From the NCBI RefSeq assembly GCF_900176425.1, contig NZ_FWXS01000004.1, positions 124,001 to 188,000 on the forward strand: a DNA stretch of 64,000 nt. The letters run 5' to 3'. This DNA is from Moheibacter sediminis. Its GTDB lineage: Bacteria > Bacteroidota > Bacteroidia > Flavobacteriales > Weeksellaceae. The notes under the pieces are model-generated. The model was not told the origin of the DNA. It ran no database searches and was given only the letters and a program-made list of their open reading frames with translations. Below are positions 23,130 through 32,531 of the stretch, in pieces. A program made the translations under genes and the position numbers. Position 1 is the first letter of the stretch. The number at the start of each line of letters is the position of its first letter.

Positions 23130-24110
23130 TTGAATATGCAATTAGCACTTTTGGTTACCAAAAATCACCGTTTATTGAGTCTTGTAGCGGCTTTGGATTT
23201 GTTTGAAATGGTTAATAGGATGTTGGTGGAGTCAGGGAAAGAGGCAGGTTTGGAATTGTCTTTTTTAGGACTTTCACCCAATTCTCCTTTCGGGGAAAAT
23301 TTAAATCATATCAATTATTACCAAATAAATGAATCAATTCCGAAACTGGATATGATTGTAGTTCCGGCTTTTGCCAATCGGGAAATGCCCAATAATATCG
23401 CAATGAATCAGGAATTCATAGGTTTTCTAAGGCAGCAATATGAAAAAGGGTGTGAACTAGCGAGTTTGTGCACCGGTTCTTTTTTGCTGGCGGCAAGCGG
23501 ATTGCTGAATGGTAAAGCTGCTACAACGCATGTGGATGCGGCAGAAGGTTTTTATTATGCTTTTCCGTTGGTGGATTTGCAGCCGCATGCAGTCATCACG
23601 AGTGATTCAAATATTTATACGAGCGGCGGTGCTACGAGCAGTTTTCATTTGAAACTTTTTATCGTTCAGAAATTTTTCGGGAGAGAATTGGCACTTCAGA
23701 TAGCGAAAGCATTTGCGATTGATATGGACAGGGATAATCAATTGTATTTTGATCAGTTTAAACCAAGTTTAGCTGAAGGTGATGATTTGGTAAGAAAAAT
23801 TCAATTGATGATTAATGAGCGTTATTCTGAAATCAGAAATGTGGAAGAAGCGATGGAGGAAGTGCCGTCGAGCCGTCGAAATATCATTAGAAGATTTAAG
23901 CAGGCAACTGGAATCACGCCGATTCGCTATTTGCAAAAAACTAAAATCGAAGCTGCAAAGAATTTATTGGAAACCACCAATAAAGATATTTTGGATGTGA
24001 TGGTTTGCTCCGGATACAACGATATGAAAAATTTCCGTCAATTGTTTAAAACCTTTACAGGACTAACTCCGAAAAGCTATCGTGAAAAATATGGGATGAG
24101 GCTGGGTTAG
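23130..24110 (+). CDS. GlxA-family transcriptional regulator (DJ-1/PfpI plus AraC HTH)
   Basis: 326 residues. Residues about 4-180 are a class I glutamine-amidotransferase-like DJ-1/PfpI domain with the nucleophile-elbow region ELASLCTGSFLLAASGLLNG (Cys at about 113). Residues about 225-322 are an AraC-type double helix-turn-helix (SRRNIIRRFKQATGITPIRY, then the second-HTH DMKNFRQLFKTFTGLTPKSYR). GlxA-type regulators sense small molecules through the DJ-1 domain and bind near promoters. It is divergent from the block of small VOC/SRPBCC/DinB genes, and its promoter overlaps the operator-like element. It is the likely controller; the inducer is unknown. It overlaps the convergent lipoprotein gene by 4 bases. 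Confidence 0.93.
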   Translation: MNMQLALLVTKNHRLLSLVAALDLFEMVNRMLVESGKEAGLELSFLGLSPNSPFGENLNHINYYQINESIPKLDMIVVPAFANREMPNNIAMNQEFIGFLRQQYEKGCELASLCTGSFLLAASGLLNGKAATTHVDAAEGFYYAFPLVDLQPHAVITSDSNIYTSGGATSSFHLKLFIVQKFFGRELALQIAKAFAIDMDRDNQLYFDQFKPSLAEGDDLVRKIQLMINERYSEIRNVEEAMEEVPSSRRNIIRRFKQATGITPIRYLQKTKIEAAKNLLETTNKDILDVMVCSGYNDMKNFRQLFKTFTGLTPKSYREKYGMRLG

Positions 24111-24796
24111 TTTACATAATGATCTACACAATTACTAATTATTTCAGGTATTCCTGATATCTGAACTCTTGCTGACATGCTGAAACTTCCTGTTTCACCA
24201 TTGTTAAACTGATAGCTTAATCCGTCAACATTTCCATCTGTGAAATGATGAAAATTAATATAATTAAATGCTCCAGGACAATTTAATCCGTAATGTCTTG
24301 TGAAATAAATAGTGCCACTTTTACCTGGCGCTCCAATCAATTTTGCTTTTGGAACAATGCCATCTGTTGGTGTATAATAAGTTTTTTCAAGTGTAATTTC
24401 CAAAACGGGAACTTCTCTTTCTACATTTACCCGAATTTCTTTTTGTTCTGATGTTGATGTTTTATCTGATAAATCATGTACTATAGCGTGATATCTTTCA
24501 TTACCATAAGCGTTTGCACCATAATTTAATTCAAATTCATAAGGTTGTTCCAAATCCGTAAACCGCAGATTTTCCAATTCATCATAAAATTCAACTTTTG
24601 AAATTCCTGTATCGTCTGAAACATTGGCTATAATTTTAGTCGAACCGGGTTGTATGATGTAAGGATTGGTAACAACTAATTCAATCTTAGGAAATTCTGA
24701 ATCGTTTGAATTATTATCACTGTCATCATTATTGCATGATAGAAATAGAAACAATAAACAAATAATTGATAATTTTAAATATGCTTTTGATTTCAT
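24107..24796 (-). CDS. Predicted lipoprotein with Ig-like domain
   Basis: 229 residues. MKSKAYLKLSIICLLFLFLSC is a lipoprotein signal with lipobox LFLSC and Cys about 21, followed by an asparagine- and aspartate-rich linker typical of outer-membrane lipoproteins in this phylum. Residues about 38-130 look like a bacterial Ig-like beta-sandwich (ANVSDDTGISKVEFYDELEN). The rest is not recognised and ends in CVDHYVN. The 5' leader (24799-24847) holds a 10-bp inverted repeat TATTTTCATT/AATGAAAATA that may shape the mRNA. Function unknown. Confidence 0.78.
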   Translation of the reverse strand: MKSKAYLKLSIICLLFLFLSCNNDDSDNNSNDSEFPKIELVVTNPYIIQPGSTKIIANVSDDTGISKVEFYDELENLRFTDLEQPYEFELNYGANAYGNERYHAIVHDLSDKTSTSEQKEIRVNVEREVPVLEITLEKTYYTPTDGIVPKAKLIGAPGKSGTIYFTRHYGLNCPGAFNYINFHHFTDGNVDGLSYQFNNGETGSFSMSARVQISGIPEIISNCVDHYVN

Positions 24797-24893
24797 AATA
24801 TTTTCATTTAATAATTGTAAAATTCTTAATGAAAATACTTTTTTGAAAATGATTTTTCTCTAACTGTAAGTTTGAATTTGTGAATTGCGAATT

Positions 24894-25628
24894 TTAAAAC
24901 TGCTCAAACCTGAAATTCTCTCCGAGATAAACACGTCTTACATCTTTGTCATTGGCGAGTTCTTCCGGGGTTCCTTCTTTTAGAATTTTTCCTTCGAACA
25001 TGATGTAGGTTTTGTCAGTAATCGCCAAAGTTTGAGAAACGTTGTGATCGGTAATGAGTATTCCGATGTTTTTGTCTTTCAGTGAACGGACAATTTTCTG
25101 AATGTCTTCCACCGCAATTGGATCTACCCCTGCAAAAGGTTCGTCCAATAAGATAAATTTCGGTTCGGTAGCGAGGCAGCGCGCGATTTCGGTACGGCGT
25201 CTTTCACCCCCGGAAAGCAAATCTCCGCGATTTTTCCGTACGTGTTCCAAACTGAATTCTTCGATTAATTCGTCAGTTTTTCTTTGTTGCTGCGTTTTGG
25301 AAAGTTTTGTAAATTGTAGAACGGATTTGATGTTGTCTTCTACCGAAAGTTTTCTGAAAACCGATGCTTCCTGCGCCAAATAACCGATTCCTTTCTGTGC
25401 ACGTTTGTACATCGCATCGTTGGTAATATCCAGTTTATCGAGTGAAACCTTTCCACTGGTTGCTTTTACTAAACCGACAATCATGTAGAACGAAGTGGTT
25501 TTTCCGGCACCGTTTGGGCCGAGCAAACCGATGATTTCTCCTTGTTCCACCTGAAATGAAACATTTTTCACTACGTGTTTTTTACCGTAATCTTTTATCA
25601 GATTTTCTCCTTTCAGTACAATTCCCAT
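24894..25628 (-). CDS. lptB: LPS export ABC transporter ATPase
   Basis: 244 residues, the size of LptB. Walker [12 protein letters not shown] (about 34-44), ABC signature [17 protein letters not shown], Walker [14 protein letters not shown] and the switch His in ITDHNV are all present. The [11 protein letters not shown] variant of the signature is diagnostic of LptB. It powers LptFG in moving lipopolysaccharide from the inner membrane to the outer leaflet through the Lpt bridge. The other lpt genes are not in this window. Start ATG 25628; the nearest upstream gene on this strand ends at 25671, and the intervening gap is short. Confidence 0.95.
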   Translation of the reverse strand: MGIVLKGENLIKDYGKKHVVKNVSFQVEQGEIIGLLGPNGAGKTTSFYMIVGLVKATSGKVSLDKLDITNDAMYKRAQKGIGYLAQEASVFRKLSVEDNIKSVLQFTKLSKTQQQRKTDELIEEFSLEHVRKNRGDLLSGGERRRTEIARCLATEPKFILLDEPFAGVDPIAVEDIQKIVRSLKDKNIGILITDHNVSQTLAITDKTYIMFEGKILKEGTPEELANDKDVRRVYLGENFRFEQF

Positions 25629-25670
25629 TGGGTCAAAGATAATTCAATTTGAAATATTAAAGAATTAATT

Positions 25671-26861
25671 TTAAAGCGCCACAGTGGTTCTATCATCAGA
25701 AAAATATGAGGTCTTATTTATTTCAAGATTTAAAACTTCATCATTTCTTTTTATTTTTAATTTCAGATTTTCCTTTTCGTTTTTGGGAGAATTTGCTTTG
25801 ATTTCACACGCTTCATCATCACTTAGATTCTCAAGATTTTTATCATTTAAACTTAAAATAATATCACCCAATTGAAGTGGGAAACCATCGGTATTGTAAA
25901 CCAAAGTAACCACTGCTTTTTTTTCCATAAATCTATAGCCGAAACCATAAGTTTCAAGTTCTGGTTCGATATTTTTTATTTTTTTCAGATAGATTTTACT
26001 TTGATTCCAATCAATTACAAATATGAAATCTTGTAGAAATTCATTTCCGATTAAACTTGATAATCCGGTACTAATTATTTCATTTTTAAATACATTGTCA
26101 GCGATTTTAAATTCATCCGTTTTGAAAATATATTCTGTCGAACTTTCGGCTTTTCCATAAATCCCAAATGAACTTGCTCCGGATGTTTCAATTTTATTCA
26201 TATGTCCATTTTCTTTAATTTCGGACGGGATTTTATTCAATTTAAATCTACCATTATAACCGGTGTCAAAAGTAAAATTGAATTTATCATCAAATAAAAT
26301 TCCTTCCACTTTAGGAGTTTTCTGCTGTTGATAAGTAAATTGAAAAACATGGTCGAACCCGTTCATATCAAAATTGGAAATATCTGTTGTGATTTCTGCG
26401 GTTTCTTCATCGTAATTGAATTTCCATAAAGCTTTTGCCATTTGATTCGCACCTAAAATTCCTTCCAGTTCCAAACATTTAAATTCCGGTGCCTGAAAAT
26501 CAATCACTACACTTCCGATGTTCGTAAATGTGATGTTTCCAACTTTCATTTCGGGCAAAATCGTGAAAATTTGTGTTTCTTTTTCATTTTGAGAATCCGA
26601 TATTTTATTTTTTGTTGCCGGTTTTAGATTGAGTTCGTTGTAAATTTTATTGGAAATAACAGTTGGAGCACCTGTATCAATCAAAAAATTATAATCTTTT
26701 CCATTGATACTTACAACCACTACAGGAAGTTTATTGGTATAATTTAAAGGTATTTTTTCAACTGAATTGGGAAGGTTTATTTCTCCTTTTGTAAATAATT
26801 TCGAAGTTGTACAATTGTATAAAAATAATGATGCAAAGAGTAAAACGAATATTTTTTTCAT
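25671..26861 (-). CDS. Retropepsin-like aspartyl protease lipoprotein with PDZ domain
   Basis: 396 residues. MKKIFVLLFASLFLYNC gives a lipobox with Cys17, so the protein is an envelope lipoprotein. Two retropepsin-like half-sites are seen: FLIDTGAPTVIS (Asp62) and NFTFDTGYNGRF (Asp about 198). Residues about 310-380 resemble a PDZ domain (GFPLQLGDIILSLNDKNLEN), which may bind peptide ends. The two DTG motifs within one chain suggest a pseudo-dimeric aspartyl protease of the envelope, but activity is inferred. It is 14 bases from the DUF4197 gene and 42 bases from lptB. Confidence 0.8.
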   Translation of the reverse strand: MKKIFVLLFASLFLYNCTTSKLFTKGEINLPNSVEKIPLNYTNKLPVVVVSINGKDYNFLIDTGAPTVISNKIYNELNLKPATKNKISDSQNEKETQIFTILPEMKVGNITFTNIGSVVIDFQAPEFKCLELEGILGANQMAKALWKFNYDEETAEITTDISNFDMNGFDHVFQFTYQQQKTPKVEGILFDDKFNFTFDTGYNGRFKLNKIPSEIKENGHMNKIETSGASSFGIYGKAESSTEYIFKTDEFKIADNVFKNEIISTGLSSLIGNEFLQDFIFVIDWNQSKIYLKKIKNIEPELETYGFGYRFMEKKAVVTLVYNTDGFPLQLGDIILSLNDKNLENLSDDEACEIKANSPKNEKENLKLKIKRNDEVLNLEINKTSYFSDDRTTVAL

Positions 26862-26875
26862 TTAATAAATTATAA

Positions 26876-27595
26876 TTAATCCTGTAAAGCAAAAATTTCC
26901 TGTAAGAGTGGAGTAGTACGTAATCCGATGTTGTTCCGAATGCCTTCTTCCTTTTGTGCTACCATTTTGAAAACACCGTTGATGGCTTGTTCGGTTACAT
27001 AAGAATTCAAATCTGTATTGACGCTTTGTCCTGTAAAAGTATTGTATTTTCCGATAATTTGCTCCCATATTTTATCTGCGCCAACTTTCCCTAATGAGTT
27101 ATCAATTTTAGGTTTAAATGCGCTGAACAATTGGGTTTGTGTAGTTCTTTGAAGATAATTTGTAGCTGCATTGTCATTTCCCAAAAGGATTCCTTTGGCA
27201 TCGTTGAAAGTCATGGAAGTAATCGCGTTGGTAAAAATCGGAGTTGCTTCTACAACTGCATCTTCAGCCGCGCGGTTCAACAATTTTAAACCTTCATCCG
27301 CCAAACTTCCCAAACCGATATTTCTTAAAGTATTATCTACTTTTTGTAATTCCTGCGGCAATAAAATTTTGGTCAAGCTGTTCCCGAAAAATCCGTCTTT
27401 TTTACCCAGACTTGTGATTCCTTCCTGAATGCCGAAATTTAATGCTTGCTTGAGCCCTTCCGCGATTCTTGTGCTGGAAACCCCTGCGATCCCACCCGTT
27501 TGTGTAGGGATTTGCGTTGCGATTTGCTGTAGTTCTGTACAGCTTGAAAATGATAAAAGCGAAATGAAGCCGATGGTCAGGTATTTTTGTTTCAT
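26876..27595 (-). CDS. DUF4197 lipoprotein
   Basis: 239 residues from ATG 27595 (the frame remains open further upstream but lacks a signal). MKQKYLTIGFISLLSFSSC is a lipoprotein signal with lipobox SFSSC. The remaining protein is helical and matches DUF4197: GLKQALNFGIQEGITSLGKKDGFFGN near residues 50-75 (core LKQALNFGIQEGITSLGKKD), KILLPQELQKV, AEDAVVEATPIFTNAI and a C-terminal GIRNNIGLRTTPLLQEIFAL. Function unknown; DUF4197 is a common envelope family of gram-negatives. It precedes the aspartyl protease gene closely, so a joint transcript is likely. Confidence 0.87.
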   Translation of the reverse strand: MKQKYLTIGFISLLSFSSCTELQQIATQIPTQTGGIAGVSSTRIAEGLKQALNFGIQEGITSLGKKDGFFGNSLTKILLPQELQKVDNTLRNIGLGSLADEGLKLLNRAAEDAVVEATPIFTNAITSMTFNDAKGILLGNDNAATNYLQRTTQTQLFSAFKPKIDNSLGKVGADKIWEQIIGKYNTFTGQSVNTDLNSYVTEQAINGVFKMVAQKEEGIRNNIGLRTTPLLQEIFALQD

Positions 27596-27641
27596 TTTGA
27601 AATTTTTAATGAACTTCAAATTTAACAAAATTTATTCCGAA

Positions 27642-29609
27642 TTAGTTTTTTACCAAAATTGAGCCCGAGACTCTTTTCTCATCTTTTAGTTTTATGATGT
27701 ACCAATAAGTACCTGACGGAATTTCTCTTCCTAGATATTTTCCATCCCAAACCGTATCATTATTTCCTGCTTTTCGGTCAATAAATAATTTACCATAACG
27801 GTCAAAAATCTGAACATGCGCATCAGGATATTGCGTAATCCCCCGAATCGTCCATACATCGTTGTAGCCATCGCCGTTGGGAGATATGAAATTCGGAACA
27901 TTGAAGAAAATAAATTCATATCCATCATTTCTACATCCTGTAAAATCTCTTACATAAATTTCGTAATCGGCAATTTCTACATTATGGAAAGTATTTGAAC
28001 TCTGCCAAAATATGCCATTGAGTGAATATTCATATTGTCCCGAAGGAGAAACTTCTACTGTAATGGAATTTCCATTGATAATGACATCTGTAACTTCCGG
28101 CATTCCATCCAAAATTGCTGTAAACGGTACATTAAAGGTACAATTGTTAATATCTGTAACGGTCAAGAAATAGTTTCCGGGATGTGTGATGATGACTTCA
28201 TTTGAATTTAAATTTTGGTCTAAATCATCGTCGATCAGCCCATTCCATTGATAACTGACAAACTCATTTGGAACGCTTAAAACTTCACTCGTTCCCAAAC
28301 AGAAAACCACATTTGGTTCGTAATTCACATTTTCAGCAGAAGGAACAATCAATTCAATTTCCGCAACATTGTAACAAGCACTTGCAGAATTGTCCTTTAC
28401 TTTTGCATAAATGGTTTTGTTTGCAGGAATTTCATAAATTATTGGTAATGGATTTATATTATTGTTTAAATCTTCAATCGAAGCATAGTATGTGAAATTG
28501 GCAGCTGTCGGATTGATTGCATTTGAAGTTTCATTTAAATAAAATGTTGCCCAACCTAAATTTTCATCCAAACATTCAGTTAAAGTTGTATCATTTGCCT
28601 CCGGCTTGATGTCAACAATTATGCTGACAGGAATTATATAAGTGTCATTATTAGTGGATTCATGAATTCTAATGTAAATCATATCCGCAAATGGAGTAGA
28701 ATTTGTGTAAGGATCGCTTAACGGGTTAGAGCCATCAAGTGCTTCATTTAATTCTTCATGATACGAAATCTGCATATTCAATGCTTCATGCAAACCGGCC
28801 GCACCCCACCAGTCACTTCCGGAATTAGGTCGAAAACGTATAATAGTTCGCTCCATCGTTTCCAGATTGATTTCATATAGATAATCAGTAGTGTTACCAT
28901 ACAAGCGACCGTATTCAGAAGCAAGTCCGAAAGTACCTTGTTCAATAGGTCCCAGGCTTTCGTGGCTTACATATTCATTGTTTGTACCTAAGGTAACTTT
29001 ATAAAGATAATCACGCCCATTGTTAGTCCATGCAACATATAAAAAATCTCTAATTTGAACAAAATCACCCGAAGCGCGTCCGTTGCCGAAGTTATGCCAC
29101 AACGAAAACTGTGTTAAATCATTTGCTTCGGCTCTGTAAACCTGGCTTGTCCAACCTCCTTCATATAAATTGTTTAATTTATCAAAAGAAAGTGCAAGCA
29201 CAGTTTGTCCGTCAGAATGAACTTGTCCGATGTTTGTTATTTGACAAGTTTGCGTATCTATTTTTTGTAAAATTCCGGCTCCGCGAACAACAAAAACTTC
29301 TTGTTGGTCATTGATTGCAATATCGTAATATCCGCTTCCACCATCACTAGAACAAACATTTACTACTTGTGGATTGTTGTATAAACTGGTAATCTTCGCA
29401 ATCCCATCGTAGGCTTGTGTAACATAAATTTCAGGCTGGTGGTTGAACTGCTCCAAAACATCCAAAGCATAACTCTGAAATTGGCTGAAAGGAATTGTAA
29501 CAAATCCATCACCATCTTCATCACAAACGCGGTAATCTACAGGGTCAGTAATAATTTGTGCTTGTATTATCAGAGAAAATAAAAGCATCGTAAAAAATAG
29601 AAGTCTCAA
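27642..29609 (-). CDS. Large secreted protein with T9SS type-B sorting domain, TTG start
   Basis: 655 residues. Start TTG 29609 gives MRLLFFTMLLFSLIIQAQ, a proper signal peptide with a positive charge; the ATG seven codons later would lack the charged n-region. The N-terminal 300 residues are beta-rich and may form a propeller-like domain (IAINDQQEVFVVRGAGILQK). Middle parts look like adhesion-type beta-sandwiches. The last about 80 residues are the gliding-motility/CHU_C type-B sorting signal (FISPNGDGYNDVWTIRG, then IFDRYGKLFIDRK and GTYWYIIKLKDEKRVSGSIL). It is expected to be exported by the type IX system and anchored or released at the surface. It lies alone before the metK terminator. 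Confidence 0.88.
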   Translation of the reverse strand: MRLLFFTMLLFSLIIQAQIITDPVDYRVCDEDGDGFVTIPFSQFQSYALDVLEQFNHQPEIYVTQAYDGIAKITSLYNNPQVVNVCSSDGGSGYYDIAINDQQEVFVVRGAGILQKIDTQTCQITNIGQVHSDGQTVLALSFDKLNNLYEGGWTSQVYRAEANDLTQFSLWHNFGNGRASGDFVQIRDFLYVAWTNNGRDYLYKVTLGTNNEYVSHESLGPIEQGTFGLASEYGRLYGNTTDYLYEINLETMERTIIRFRPNSGSDWWGAAGLHEALNMQISYHEELNEALDGSNPLSDPYTNSTPFADMIYIRIHESTNNDTYIIPVSIIVDIKPEANDTTLTECLDENLGWATFYLNETSNAINPTAANFTYYASIEDLNNNINPLPIIYEIPANKTIYAKVKDNSASACYNVAEIELIVPSAENVNYEPNVVFCLGTSEVLSVPNEFVSYQWNGLIDDDLDQNLNSNEVIITHPGNYFLTVTDINNCTFNVPFTAILDGMPEVTDVIINGNSITVEVSPSGQYEYSLNGIFWQSSNTFHNVEIADYEIYVRDFTGCRNDGYEFIFFNVPNFISPNGDGYNDVWTIRGITQYPDAHVQIFDRYGKLFIDRKAGNNDTVWDGKYLGREIPSGTYWYIIKLKDEKRVSGSILVKN

Positions 29610-29673
29610 AAATGAACTGAATTAATTTGCAAATTTCCGAAAAATTGCGGGATTGAAACGTGAAATTTATATT

Positions 29674-29712
29674 AAAAAAAGCCAATAGTGTAAGAACGAT
29701 TGGCTTTTTTAA
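29674..29712 (-). terminator. Terminator after metK
   Basis: Stem AAAAAGCCAAT (29676-29686) with ATTGGCTTTTT (29699-29709), 12-base loop, A-run on the left and T-run on the right, so it could work in both directions. It stands between metK and the T9SS-cargo gene. Confidence 0.85.
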
Positions 29713-29730
29713 TTTTTATTTTAAATTGAA

Positions 29731-31011
29731 TTATAAACCGAATTCAGACTTTACTTTGTCAACATGATCCAATTTTTCCCAAGTGAAAAATTCAAGATTT
29801 TCCAGTGTTTTTTCGTTTAATTTCCCTTTGTTGAATGTTTTGTTCCCAACGAAATATTCTCTTCCCATGTGACCATAAGATGCAGTTTCCTGGTAAATTG
29901 GATTTCTCAATTTCAAATTTTGTTCAATTGCATACGGACGCAGATCGAAGATGTTTTTCACTCTTTCAGCGATTTCACCATCGTTCAATTCAACTTTAGA
30001 AGTTCCATACGTGTTGATGTACAAACCACATGGTTCTGCAACGCCAATCGCATAAGAAACCTGTACCAAAACTTCGTCAGCCAATCCGGCAGCAACCAAA
30101 TTTTTAGCAATATGACGCGTCGCATACGCTGCTGAACGGTCAACTTTTGAAGGATCTTTTCCACTGAATGCACCACCACCATGAGCACCTTTCCCGCCGT
30201 AAGTATCCACGATGATTTTACGCCCGGTCAATCCTGTATCTCCGTGTGGCCCACCGATTACAAATTTTCCGGTTGGGTTGATGTGGTATTTGATTTGATC
30301 GTTAAACAAAGCTCTGATTTCAGGTTTTTGTTTCAACATCACTCTTGGGATCAAATTTTCAATGACGTCTTTTCTAATTTTCGCCAGCATCGCTTCATCA
30401 CTTCCAAATTCATCATGCTGCGTAGAAACGACAATGCTGTCAATTCTTACCGGTTTGTGGTCGTCTGAATATTCAATTGTAACCTGAGATTTTGCATCGG
30501 GACGCAAATATTTGATGACATCACTTTCTCTGCGGATTGCTGCCAATTCTTTCAAAATCGAATGTGCCAAATCCAAAGCCAAGGGCATATAATTTTCGGT
30601 TTCGTTGGTAGCATAACCAAACATCATCCCTTGGTCACCTGCTCCTTGAGAATTTGCACGAGTTTCAAAATCTGCATCATTCTTTGCGCGGTCAACACCT
30701 TGATTGATGTCCGGTGATTGTTCATGGATGGCAGAAATTACTCCGCAAGAATCTCCATTAAACATATATTCTCCTTTTGTATAACCAATTTCATTGATAA
30801 CTTCTCTAGCAATGTGCTGTACATCCAGATAAACATCTGATTTTACTTCACCTGCCAAAACAACCTGACCTGTCGTTACCAAAGTTTCGCAAGCTACCTT
30901 TGAAGATGGATCGTAAGCTAAAAAGTTGTCAATCAAAGCATCCGAAATTTGGTCGGCTATTTTGTCGGGATGTCCTTCAGAAACGGATTCTGATGTAAAT
31001 AAATATGGCAT
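29731..31011 (-). CDS. metK: S-adenosylmethionine synthetase
   Basis: 426 residues, the longer Bacteroidota form. It makes SAM from methionine and ATP in the cytoplasm. Motifs: [17 protein letters not shown] (about 8-24), the hexapeptide region [14 protein letters not shown] (about 120-133), [20 protein letters not shown] and [19 protein letters not shown]. It is preceded by a SAM-II riboswitch, so SAM represses its own synthesis. The methionine gamma-lyase-like gene upstream on the same strand points to a local methionine-metabolism module. Confidence 0.97.
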   Translation of the reverse strand: MPYLFTSESVSEGHPDKIADQISDALIDNFLAYDPSSKVACETLVTTGQVVLAGEVKSDVYLDVQHIAREVINEIGYTKGEYMFNGDSCGVISAIHEQSPDINQGVDRAKNDADFETRANSQGAGDQGMMFGYATNETENYMPLALDLAHSILKELAAIRRESDVIKYLRPDAKSQVTIEYSDDHKPVRIDSIVVSTQHDEFGSDEAMLAKIRKDVIENLIPRVMLKQKPEIRALFNDQIKYHINPTGKFVIGGPHGDTGLTGRKIIVDTYGGKGAHGGGAFSGKDPSKVDRSAAYATRHIAKNLVAAGLADEVLVQVSYAIGVAEPCGLYINTYGTSKVELNDGEIAERVKNIFDLRPYAIEQNLKLRNPIYQETASYGHMGREYFVGNKTFNKGKLNEKTLENLEFFTWEKLDHVDKVKSEFGL

Positions 31012-31053
31012 AATTTTATTTTAAATTAATCGGAGAGAATATGCGTAACAGTT

Positions 31054-31107
31054 CCTGTTTTAGCAATTTTTAACGAGGTTGCAATCAGACAAATCCTTCC
31101 TCCGAAG
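31054..31107 (-). ncRNA. SAM-II riboswitch in the metK leader
   Basis: On the minus strand, the leader of metK carries the SAM-II core: P1 strand GAGG, then GATTTGTCTGATTGCAA, P1 closing CCTC, then GTTAAAAATTGCTAAAA followed by CAGG. These match the recalled SAM-II consensus segments GAUUU, AUUGCAA, and AAAU/GCUAAAA. The UCUG in the loop can pair with CAGG to form the expected H-type pseudoknot. It ends about 43 bases before the metK ATG. SAM binding should hide the translation start. A downstream CTCCG (31039-31030 region) could alternatively pair with the CGGAG of P1. Confidence 0.82.
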
Positions 31108-31161
31108 ATTTTACCGAGCAAAATTAAAGAGAATTTATCAATTAAAAACCGATTCACATTT

Positions 31162-32367
31162 TTATTTTAGAATGTTGAGTTTAATCATACATTCTTTCAT
31201 TTTTTGGTAAGTTCTTTCGATATCATCATCCAATCCGATTGAAAAACGAATCAAACCGTCTGACAATCCCATTTCTTTTTGTTCTTCCAATGGAATTTCA
31301 CTTGAAGTAGAAGTTCCAGGCGCACTGAATAAAGTTTTATAAAAACCTAAACTCACCGCCAAATATCCCAGATTTTCCATTTGCATCAATTCCATCAATT
31401 CATTGGCTTTATCGAGCGAACCTACGTCGAGCGTCATCATTCCTCCAAAACCATATTCCGGATTGTATAAATTTTTCAAAGTTTCGTGTCCAGAATGTTT
31501 TTGTATTCCCGGATAAACCACTTTCAATCCGTCTTTGTCAAATGCTTCGGCTAGAAATTGCGCATTTCGACTATGTTGTTTCATGCGGATGTGCAAGGTT
31601 CTCAGATTTTTCAAAATGCTCGCTGCACGCAAACTGTCCATCGTCGGGCCGAGCAACATACAAGCACCGTCGTTCACATTTCGCAAATCATCGATGAATT
31701 GCTGCGTGCCACAAATCACTCCACCTACCGCATCACTACTTCCGTTGATGAATTTCGTCAAACTATGTATTACGACGTCTGCACCTAGATTAACAGGCGT
31801 AACCATGAAAGGGGAGAAGGTGTTGTCCACAACCAATTTCAAATTGTGTTTTTTAGCGATTTTGGATAAGGCTTCGATTTCTGCGATTTCCAAAAGAGGA
31901 TTGCTAATGGTTTCGCAATAAAGCACTTTTGTGTTTTCATTAATTGCTTTTTCTACTTTTTCCAAATTCGTAATGTCCACAAATTTTGTTTGAATTTGCA
32001 GCTTTGGTAGAAAATTTTTCATGAAAGCATACGTGCCACCGTAAATCGTTCGGCTCGAAATGATTTCATCTCCGCTTTGACACAATTGGAGCAGGACAGA
32101 AGTAATTGCGCCCATTCCAGATGCTGTTACATTAGCGGCTTCCGTATTTTCCATTGCAGCCAATGCTTGTCCCAAATACAAATTACTCGGTGTGGAGTGT
32201 CTCGAATACAAATAGCATCCTTCTGCGTTGCCTTCAAATGTATCGAACATCGTTTTAGCGGAAAGAAATGTGTAAGTAGATGAATCTGTAATGGATGGGT
32301 TTACACCTCCGAATTCTCCGAAATATTGTAAATCCTGTATCCTGTCAGCAGGTTTGTGTGTTTTCAT
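31162..32367 (-). CDS. PLP-dependent Cys/Met-metabolism enzyme, methionine gamma-lyase-like
   Basis: 401 residues of the trans-sulfuration PLP family. The segment YSRHSTPSNLYLGQALAAME (about 55-74), ETISNPLLEIAEI, VVDNTFSPF and the PLP-lysine motif VIHSLTKFINGSSD (Lys about 213) are clear. These enzymes split or replace gamma-substituents of methionine or homoserine derivatives. Methionine gamma-lyase is favoured by the adjacent Lrp/AsnC regulator and metK, but cystathionine gamma-synthase or O-acetylhomoserine sulfhydrylase cannot be excluded. It is divergent from the Lrp gene with 164 bases between. Confidence 0.88.
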   Translation of the reverse strand: MKTHKPADRIQDLQYFGEFGGVNPSITDSSTYTFLSAKTMFDTFEGNAEGCYLYSRHSTPSNLYLGQALAAMENTEAANVTASGMGAITSVLLQLCQSGDEIISSRTIYGGTYAFMKNFLPKLQIQTKFVDITNLEKVEKAINENTKVLYCETISNPLLEIAEIEALSKIAKKHNLKLVVDNTFSPFMVTPVNLGADVVIHSLTKFINGSSDAVGGVICGTQQFIDDLRNVNDGACMLLGPTMDSLRAASILKNLRTLHIRMKQHSRNAQFLAEAFDKDGLKVVYPGIQKHSGHETLKNLYNPEYGFGGMMTLDVGSLDKANELMELMQMENLGYLAVSLGFYKTLFSAPGTSTSSEIPLEEQKEMGLSDGLIRFSIGLDDDIERTYQKMKECMIKLNILK

Positions 32368-32416
32368 ATGTTGATTATTATTTGTTTTACAAGGGCTAAA
32401 TAAATTATTATAAAAA

Positions 32417-32435
32417 CAATAATCAATAAATATTG
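32417..32435. promoter_or_regulatory. Possible Lrp/AsnC operator
   Basis: CAATA (32417-32421) and TATTG (32431-32435) form an inverted repeat with 9 bases between, in the divergent region of the lyase and the Lrp/AsnC gene, as expected for an Lrp-type site. AT-rich surroundings make chance occurrence likely. TAATTTTG (32499-32506) is a possible -7 box for the Lrp gene. Confidence 0.3.
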
Positions 32436-32531
32436 CCTATTTTAGATTTTAATTCTAATTAATTTTAATTATTTAGATAAATTTTCTATAAATTAAATTA
32501 ATTTTGGAATAATTTAAAAAATTATCCTTTT

